Assembly (NCBI RefSeq): GCF_001528745.1 | Contig: NZ_BCNS01000085.1 | Location: 1 to 50,556, forward strand | Length of the DNA: 50,556 nt | Direction: 5' to 3' | Source of the DNA: Marinobacterium profundum | GTDB lineage: Bacteria; Pseudomonadota; Gammaproteobacteria; Pseudomonadales; Balneatricaceae | Shown: positions 45,842 to 50,556 of the stretch, piece by piece | Numbering within the stretch: position 1 is the first letter of the stretch | How the letters are laid out: every line of letters begins with the position of its first letter | The notes under the pieces: generated by a model | Told to the model about the DNA's origin: nothing | Databases searched by the model: none | The model's input: the letters and a program-made list of their open reading frames with translations, nothing else | Made by a program: the position numbers and the translations under genes

Positions 45842-46819
45842 TCAGGCCGCCGCCACTATGGTCGACACCAGATAACCGGTGTAGATCAGATAGGCCGCCA
45901 GCAATATTCCACCTTCATAGCGATTAATACGCCCCTGCTTTTTGCCAAAGCGGTAACCCATCAGGAAGAGCGCCAGCGTCAGCCCCATGGTCAGGCCCCA
46001 ATCGCGATACAGCACCACCGACTCCACTTCCAGCGGGTGAATCGCCGCAGCAATACCAACCACCGCCAGGGTGTTGAACAGGTTGGAGCCAATCACGTTG
46101 CCCAGCGCCAGGTCATGCTCACCCTTGCGCATGGCAGCGATGGACGATGCCAATTCGGGCAAGGATGTACCAATAGCCACCACGGTCAGACCGATAATCA
46201 GATCACTCACGCCCAGCGTCTGAGCGATGGACACCGCCCCCCACACCAGTACGCGGGAACTCACAATCAGCAGCACCAGGCCGATGAGCAGCCAGATAAT
46301 AGCGGGTTTGAGTGCCATGGTCTTGGCGTCCATTTCCGCATCCATATCAGTTCCCAGGGTGTCACCACGCTGACGCATGCCCTGAAAAATCGACCAGCCC
46401 ATAATGGCAAAAAAGGCCAGCAACAGAATCAGCGCATCCATGCGATTGAGCTGCCCATTGATCAGCAACAGGCCGCTGAGCAGAGTGACGACCGCCAGTA
46501 TTGGCAGCTCCTTGCGCAGAATTTGCGAATGCACCGCGATCGGGCTGAACACCGCCACCAGACCCAGAATAAGGGCGATGTTGGTAATATTGGAGCCGTA
46601 GGCATTACCCAGCGCAAGGCCCGGATTACCGTCCATCGCCGCCAGAGCGGACACCACCATTTCCGGTGCAGAGGTACCAAAACCTATAATCACCATGCCA
46701 ATCAGCAGCGGCGGCATGCCAGCGTGACCGGCGGTTGCAGCAGCGCCATCGACGAAACGATCGGCACTCCAAACCAGTAGCACCAGACCCAGAATGACCG
46801 CAATAATCGGCAACATCAT
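45842..46819 (-). CDS. calcium/sodium antiporter (CaxA/YrbG family)
   Basis: This 325-residue inner-membrane exchanger has about ten helices and the two inverted alpha-repeats that hold the ion: GFGTSAPEMVVSALAAMDGN and GTSLPELASSIAAMRKGEHD, each followed by an ALGN(AY/VI)GSN motif. The ATG at 46819 has GGAG eight bases upstream. The preceding frame up to 47026 has no hydrophobic or family character and is taken as the leader. Confidence 0.92.
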   Translation of the reverse strand: MMLPIIAVILGLVLLVWSADRFVDGAAATAGHAGMPPLLIGMVIIGFGTSAPEMVVSALAAMDGNPGLALGNAYGSNITNIALILGLVAVFSPIAVHSQILRKELPILAVVTLLSGLLLINGQLNRMDALILLLAFFAIMGWSIFQGMRQRGDTLGTDMDAEMDAKTMALKPAIIWLLIGLVLLIVSSRVLVWGAVSIAQTLGVSDLIIGLTVVAIGTSLPELASSIAAMRKGEHDLALGNVIGSNLFNTLAVVGIAAAIHPLEVESVVLYRDWGLTMGLTLALFLMGYRFGKKQGRINRYEGGILLAAYLIYTGYLVSTIVAAA

Positions 46820-47258
46820 AGTCCTGTCTCCAGACCACAAGGCTCGACAAAGGCGATAAGAGGCGCACTGACCAGGCGCACAGCGGGTGTAAATAGTTGA
46901 TAGTAATGATTCATGGCTTGACTGTCGGGGGCCGGCGCTGGACACAGAGATATACCAAAAGAGCCGGCCCCGGTGCTTTCGATTTATCTCAGGTCTCATC
47001 AGCCCGAATTCGGACATGATCGCCACGGGTCATGAGGACCCGGAGATTGTTGACGACCATCCTGGCTGGCAGCGTGCAGGGCTGCAAGGGCCAGGAGACT
47101 ACTCCCCTAAGTGGGCTGGAGAATAGCAGAGTCGCGGGGAAAAATGAATCGACCGCGCGCCGCTGTTTCCCAGGCGACAGCTCAAAAAAAGCTGCCCGCA
47201 AACGACAACAGGGCCCCTGGGGGGCCCTGTTGTTTTCAGCGCAGAAGAACCCGCGTTA
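46820..47258. other. 439-base intergenic region
   Basis: It contains the antiporter leader and the hairpin after gbcB. Small frames here are not supported. Confidence 0.5.
47206..47232 (-). terminator. strong hairpin after gbcB
   Basis: CAACAGGGCCCC and GGGGCCCTGTTG are perfect 12-bp arms around TGG. A T run lies on the plus-strand side, while the minus-strand side reads TCGTTTG. It is 26 bases past the gbcB stop. Confidence 0.7.
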
Positions 47259-48386
47259 TCAGTATTCCACCACCACATCGCCCTGGGGCACACTGCAGCA
47301 GGACAGTATATAGCCCTCAGCCACATCTTCATCGGTGATGCCGCCGTTGTGGGACATTTCCACATCCCCCGACACCTTCATGACCTTGCAAGTACCGCAG
47401 ATACCCATGCCGCAAGCCTTGGGTATATGCAGCCCCAGTTTTGCCGCCGCCGCATGCACGGTTTCCCCTGGTACGATCTGGACACTCTTGCCGGTGCTGG
47501 AGAAGTCGACGCGCAGCATGTCCGAAGCCATGATGGCCTCGGCATCTTCCAGTGCCTGCTCGGCGAATTCGGCCACCTCGACCTTGACGTCCACCGGCGT
47601 CGCACCGAAGGACTCTTCATGGTAGCGTTTCATATCGAAGCCGAGGTTTTCCAGCATGTTTTTCACGGCTCGCATATAGGGCGTTGGGCCGCAGCAGAAA
47701 ATTTCGCGCTCCATAAAGTCCGGCGCCATCATTTCCAGCATGGCGTGGTTGAAGAAGCCACGATAGCCACCCCAGCTCTGGCCGGATTCCTGCTTTTCAC
47801 ACACCAAATTCAGCTTGAAGTTGGAAATGCGCGCCGCCATGTTCTCCAGCTCGCGCTGAAAGATGATATCCCGCGGCGTGCGAGCGCTGTGTACAAACAC
47901 CATATCCACATCGGCGTTGGTGTCGAAAAACCAGCGCGCCATGGACATCACCGGCGTAATACCGACACCGCCTGACAGCATCAGCATTTTTTCATTGGGG
48001 AAGTCGATGCAGTTAAACTGCCCCACCGGGCCATGCACCGCCAGTTCCACACCTACATCCATGTGTTCATGCAACCAGTTGGACACCACCCCACCCGGTA
48101 CGCGTTTGACGGTGATCGAGAAGCTGTAAGGCACCGAAGGCGCACTGGAAATGGTATAGGAGCGGAAAATTTGCTCACCGTTGATTTCCAGCTCCAGGGT
48201 CACGAACTGCCCGGGCTTGAAAAAGAACATGACCGGCTGTTCGGCCATAAAGCAGAACGTCAGCACATCCGGGGTTTCCCGAATCGCATTGACGCAACGC
48301 ACTACATGACGGCCATTGGCCCAAGTCTGGGTTGTTACCGGATTAAGTGCATCGGTATTCACCATGCTCACATTGGGATAATTCAT
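47259..48386 (-). CDS. gbcB: glycine betaine demethylase, reductase component
   Basis: GbcB passes electrons from NAD(P)H to the Rieske oxygenase GbcA for removal of a methyl group from glycine betaine. The 375 residues show an FAD-binding barrel (FRSYTISSAP), an NAD-binding domain (MLMLSGGVGITPVMSM, FCCGPTPYM) and a C-terminal plant-type 2Fe-2S domain with CGMGICGTCK and a late CC. Divergent pairing with a GbcA-like oxygenase supports the name. Confidence 0.9.
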   Translation of the reverse strand: MNYPNVSMVNTDALNPVTTQTWANGRHVVRCVNAIRETPDVLTFCFMAEQPVMFFFKPGQFVTLELEINGEQIFRSYTISSAPSVPYSFSITVKRVPGGVVSNWLHEHMDVGVELAVHGPVGQFNCIDFPNEKMLMLSGGVGITPVMSMARWFFDTNADVDMVFVHSARTPRDIIFQRELENMAARISNFKLNLVCEKQESGQSWGGYRGFFNHAMLEMMAPDFMEREIFCCGPTPYMRAVKNMLENLGFDMKRYHEESFGATPVDVKVEVAEFAEQALEDAEAIMASDMLRVDFSSTGKSVQIVPGETVHAAAAKLGLHIPKACGMGICGTCKVMKVSGDVEMSHNGGITDEDVAEGYILSCCSVPQGDVVVEY

Positions 48387-48706
48387 GAGGCTTCTCTCGT
48401 GTTGTCCGCAGACTTGGGGGCAAGTATTATGGCGCCATTGTCATCCCGTCCGGGTGTCGCCGTTTAGCTATTTGCGACAAAAAATTACCTGAACACACCA
48501 TTCCTGCCACCCCCATGTAACCCGACGTCGAAAAGACAGCGTTTACGTGTCGCAAACAGATAAATAGTGATGGCTGCCTTGGCGCACTATGCTCACCATG
48601 GAAGCCTGTATTTATGGCCCATTTGCGGGACAGCGAACAGACCTAAACAAGATTCTCACAGGACGGCCCATTGGGGGCTGCGCCGGTGACTGAGGATTAG
48701 CACCAG
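48387..48706. other. gbcB-gbcA divergent intergenic region
   Basis: This 320-base region must hold both promoters. It has three TGTCGC-type half sites, described separately. No gene is seen. Confidence 0.6.
48455..48556. promoter_or_regulatory. TGTCGC/GCGACA half sites between gbcB and gbcA
   Basis: TGTCGC at 48455-48460 and GCGACA at 48474-48479 form an inverted pair 13 bases apart. The extended half TTTGCGACA (48471-48479) has its exact reverse complement TGTCGCAAA at 48548-48556. Such sites suit an AraC-type activator such as GbdR, which controls these genes in Pseudomonas; that assignment is inference. Confidence 0.4.
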
Positions 48707-49993
48707 ATGAACCAGCACGACCTTCTTAACATCACCTACGCCAACGCCGAAACCGCTCGCGTAGAGATGGACCGCCTGCTCAAGGGCCGCAAACGCAACT
48801 ACTCGCTGCCGCGCCCGCTGTATAACGACCCGCACATGTTCCGCATCGAGATGGAAGAGATCTTCCAGAAGGAATGGCTGTTCGTGGGCATGACCAGCGA
48901 GGTGCCGAAAAAAGGTGATTACTTCACCCTCGAAGTGGGTCAGAACCCGGTTCTGATCATTCGTGATGGTGACGGCCAGGTGCGGGCTTTTCACAACACC
49001 TGCCGCCACCGCGGATCACGTCTGTGCAGCGCCGAACGCGGCAAGGTCGCCAACCTGGTGTGCCCCTACCACCAGTGGACCTACGACCTGAAAGGCAACC
49101 TGCTGTTTGCAGGCTCCGACATGGGCACCACCTTCGACAAGTCCGAGCATGGCCTTAACCCGGCCCACTGCCGCACCGCCGGCGGTTTTATTTTCGTCTG
49201 CCTGGGTGAGGAAGCTCCTGATGACATGGATCCACTACTCGCCACCCTGGACGAGTACATGGAACCCTACGACATGGAAAACACCAAGCTGGCGGCGGAA
49301 ACCCATATCGTTGAGGACACCAACTGGAAGCTGGTGATCGAGAACAACCGTGAGTGCTACCACTGTGCCGGCAGCCACCCGGAACTGCTGAACACCCTGC
49401 TGGAATGGGACGATACCCACGATCCCCGTGCCGACGCTGAATTCCTCGCCCACTACAAGCGCCAGTCCGCCGAGTGGGACGCCGAGGGTATTCCCCACGA
49501 GCACCGCAGCCACGGCCTGCGCAACCGCATCGTACGCATGCCGCTGCGTGAAGGCACCGAGGTCATGACCCTGGATGGCTCCACCGGCTGCAACAAGCTG
49601 ATGGGACGCATCAAGAACCGTCAGCTTGGCTCAATGCGCATCCTGCACCTGCCCAACTCCTGGAATCACATGCAGAGCGATCACGTCATAGTGTTCCGCG
49701 TGCTGCCGATTTCCGCCCAGCAGACCCTGGTAACTACCAAGTGGTTCGTGCACAAGGATGCAGTGGAAGGCGTAGATTACGATGTCGCCAAGCTGCGCAA
49801 GGTCTGGGATGCTACCAACGAGCAGGACAAGCGCCTGGCGGAAGAAAACCAGCGCGGCATCAACTCAATGGCGTATCAGCCAGGCCCCTACTCCGAGACC
49901 TACGAGTTCGGCGTAATCAACTTCATCGACTGGTACAGCGATAAACTGCAGGAACACCTGGCCGAACCAGCACCAGCGAAAGCTGAAAGCTGA
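48707..49993 (+). CDS. gbcA: glycine betaine demethylase, Rieske oxygenase component
   Basis: GbcA converts glycine betaine to dimethylglycine and formaldehyde with O2. The 428-residue protein has a Rieske domain with C99 and H101 (NTCRHRGSRLC) and C119 and H122 (CPYHQW), then the mononuclear iron site with H219 and H224 in ECYHCAGSHPEL. The Rieske length and the NRECYHC signature fit ring-hydroxylating-type alpha subunits of the GbcA branch. The last codons (for KAES) lie inside a 7-bp repeat tract. Choline-betaine use would be a nitrogen, carbon and osmolyte source for a marine cell. Confidence 0.9.
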   Translation: MNQHDLLNITYANAETARVEMDRLLKGRKRNYSLPRPLYNDPHMFRIEMEEIFQKEWLFVGMTSEVPKKGDYFTLEVGQNPVLIIRDGDGQVRAFHNTCRHRGSRLCSAERGKVANLVCPYHQWTYDLKGNLLFAGSDMGTTFDKSEHGLNPAHCRTAGGFIFVCLGEEAPDDMDPLLATLDEYMEPYDMENTKLAAETHIVEDTNWKLVIENNRECYHCAGSHPELLNTLLEWDDTHDPRADAEFLAHYKRQSAEWDAEGIPHEHRSHGLRNRIVRMPLREGTEVMTLDGSTGCNKLMGRIKNRQLGSMRILHLPNSWNHMQSDHVIVFRVLPISAQQTLVTTKWFVHKDAVEGVDYDVAKLRKVWDATNEQDKRLAEENQRGINSMAYQPGPYSETYEFGVINFIDWYSDKLQEHLAEPAPAKAES

Positions 49994-50040
49994 AAGCTGA
50001 AAGCTGAAAGCTGAAAGCTGAAAGCTGAAAGCTGAAAGCT
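49978..50040. repeat. 7-bp tandem repeat, unit GAAAGCT, overlapping the gbcA stop
   Basis: Nine perfect copies of GAAAGCT fill exactly 63 bases. The gbcA stop codon (49991-49993) lies in the second and third copy, so the repeat starts within the coding sequence. Confidence 0.95.
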
Positions 50041-50055
50041 GAACATTATTGAAAA

Positions 50056-50086
50056 GCCCGCAGGTATTAAGCCTGCGGGCTTTTTT
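50056..50086 (+). terminator. rho-independent terminator after gbcA
   Basis: GCCCGCAGG (50056-50064) and CCTGCGGGC (50072-50080) pair perfectly around a seven-base loop and are followed by six T. Confidence 0.95.
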
Positions 50087-50231
50087 GTGACAATGATTGT
50101 CTGCCACTCCCGGTTTCGCCCTCTTGGGCGACTCACTTTTCTTCGAACGGCCGAAGTAGCGCAACCAAGGTAAAGAGCGCAAAAGAAGGCCGCCCGCAGA
50201 AGCCTTTTCACTGCGCGCTGGACCGAAGGGG

Positions 50232-50488
50232 CGCACTCTTCAAGGTAAAAAGCCTTGGTTACTTTATTTGCGCGAGCAAAGAAAGTAACGCGCCAGCAAG
50301 GCGCAACACAAACCATCAAACCCCTCCGATGCCTCAGCCTGCACAGGCTTCAACACAACCTCCATAATCTCGTCTCACCATCGTAACCAGCTAAACCAGA
50401 ACAAATTAGCAGCGAGCGCCACACGATGCAATTCACAGACTCATTAGCACCCGACAAAAGCCGCTGATTCCGTACCAGGGCATAACAT
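50232..50488. repeat. 257-bp dispersed repeat, copy 2
   Basis: Same length and order as 27481-27737 with scattered differences. Homology ends at CATAACAT, exactly where the adapter-like sequence begins. Confidence 0.88.
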
Positions 50489-50521
50489 CTATCTCTTATA
50501 CACAGCTGACGCTGCCGACGA
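50489..50521. other. Illumina Nextera adapter-like sequence (assembly artefact)
   Basis: These 33 bases match the Nextera read-2 transposase adapter (mosaic end plus GACGCTGCCGACGA) at 31 positions by my recollection, including CTCTTATACACA and CTGACGCTGCCGACGA. Read in reverse, they encode the LCIRD-type peptide known as an artefact in databases. The 35 bases after it (50522-50556) are of uncertain origin. Confidence 0.88.
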
Positions 50522-50556
50522 AACCCTAAGGATAAATATCGCAACACGAGGGAACA

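Larger units (their letters stand above)
49994..50556. other. 563-base tail of the contig
   Basis: It holds the rest of the heptamer array, the gbcA terminator, the second copy of the 257-bp repeat and adapter-like sequence. No gene is supported. Confidence 0.65.

Noticed and set aside
46820-47026. N-terminal extension of the calcium/sodium antiporter
   Set aside because: The added 69 residues are not hydrophobic or conserved-looking, while the ATG at 46819 has a good ribosome-binding site directly before the first membrane helix.
50350-50547. 65-codon minus-strand frame at the contig end
   Set aside because: It reads through the adapter-like sequence (LCIRD-type peptide) into a dispersed repeat, so it is an artefact.

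Overview
The window looks like one chromosomal contig of a marine heterotrophic gammaproteobacterium of the Oceanospirillales type (inference). Supporting this are housekeeping genes with gammaproteobacterial character (csrA, lysC, alaS, recX, thiI, tRNA-Ser/tRNA-Arg), a Na+-pumping oxaloacetate decarboxylase, a TRAP transporter and a glycine betaine demethylase pair. The left edge lies in a REP-like palindrome. The right edge lies in a dispersed repeat followed by sequence that matches an Illumina transposase adapter, so both ends look like assembly breaks at repeats.

Region 1 (1-13.4 kb) is an accessory catabolic block: glutathione reductase, a beta-keto-acid cleavage enzyme (BKACE), a beta-hydroxyacid dehydrogenase, a glutathione S-transferase, a TRAP solute-binding protein, a LysR regulator, the two TRAP membrane subunits, a Gfo/Idh/MocA oxidoreductase and a flavin reductase with a C-terminal MarR-like domain. 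Together these suggest uptake and oxidation of an unidentified small carboxylate. The intergenic spaces are long, with palindromic operators, one possible mini-gene and ORF-poor, possibly decayed DNA. An inverted pair of REP-like repeats brackets most of it.

Region 2 (14-25.8 kb) carries a three-subunit proton-translocating transhydrogenase (pntAa-pntAb-pntB). Next to it is an eight-gene unit for coenzyme F420: cofG, cofH, cofD, cofC, cofE, the NADPH:F420 reductase npdG, an F420-type luciferase-like oxidoreductase and an M20 N-carbamoyl-amino-acid (ureidopropionase-type) hydrolase. A RutR-like TetR regulator lies 3.2 kb upstream of cofG. I read this as a candidate F420-dependent pathway for a pyrimidine or hydantoin-like ring: PntAB makes NADPH, NpdG makes F420H2, the luciferase-like enzyme uses it, and the hydrolase removes the carbamoyl group. 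This is the most interesting system in the window.

Region 3 (25.8-38.3 kb) holds an isolated AT-rich endonuclease/phosphatase-family gene, a DUF1499 membrane protein, the RutR-like regulator, a TPR protein with a degenerate receiver domain, a histone-deacetylase-family enzyme, a secreted protein of unknown function, oadGAB and thiI.

Region 4 (38.3-45 kb) is the tRNA-Arg/tRNA-Ser-csrA-lysC-alaS-recX segment. Three functional tRNA-Arg(ACG) genes stand beside an array of decayed tRNA-Arg-like units spaced exactly 170 bp apart. recA is not next to recX.

Region 5 (45-50.5 kb) has a thioredoxin-like protein, a Ca2+/Na+ antiporter and the divergent gbcB/gbcA glycine betaine monooxygenase pair. Perfect or near-perfect 7-bp tandem repeats of several different unit sequences occur at seven places between genes, one running into the end of gbcA.
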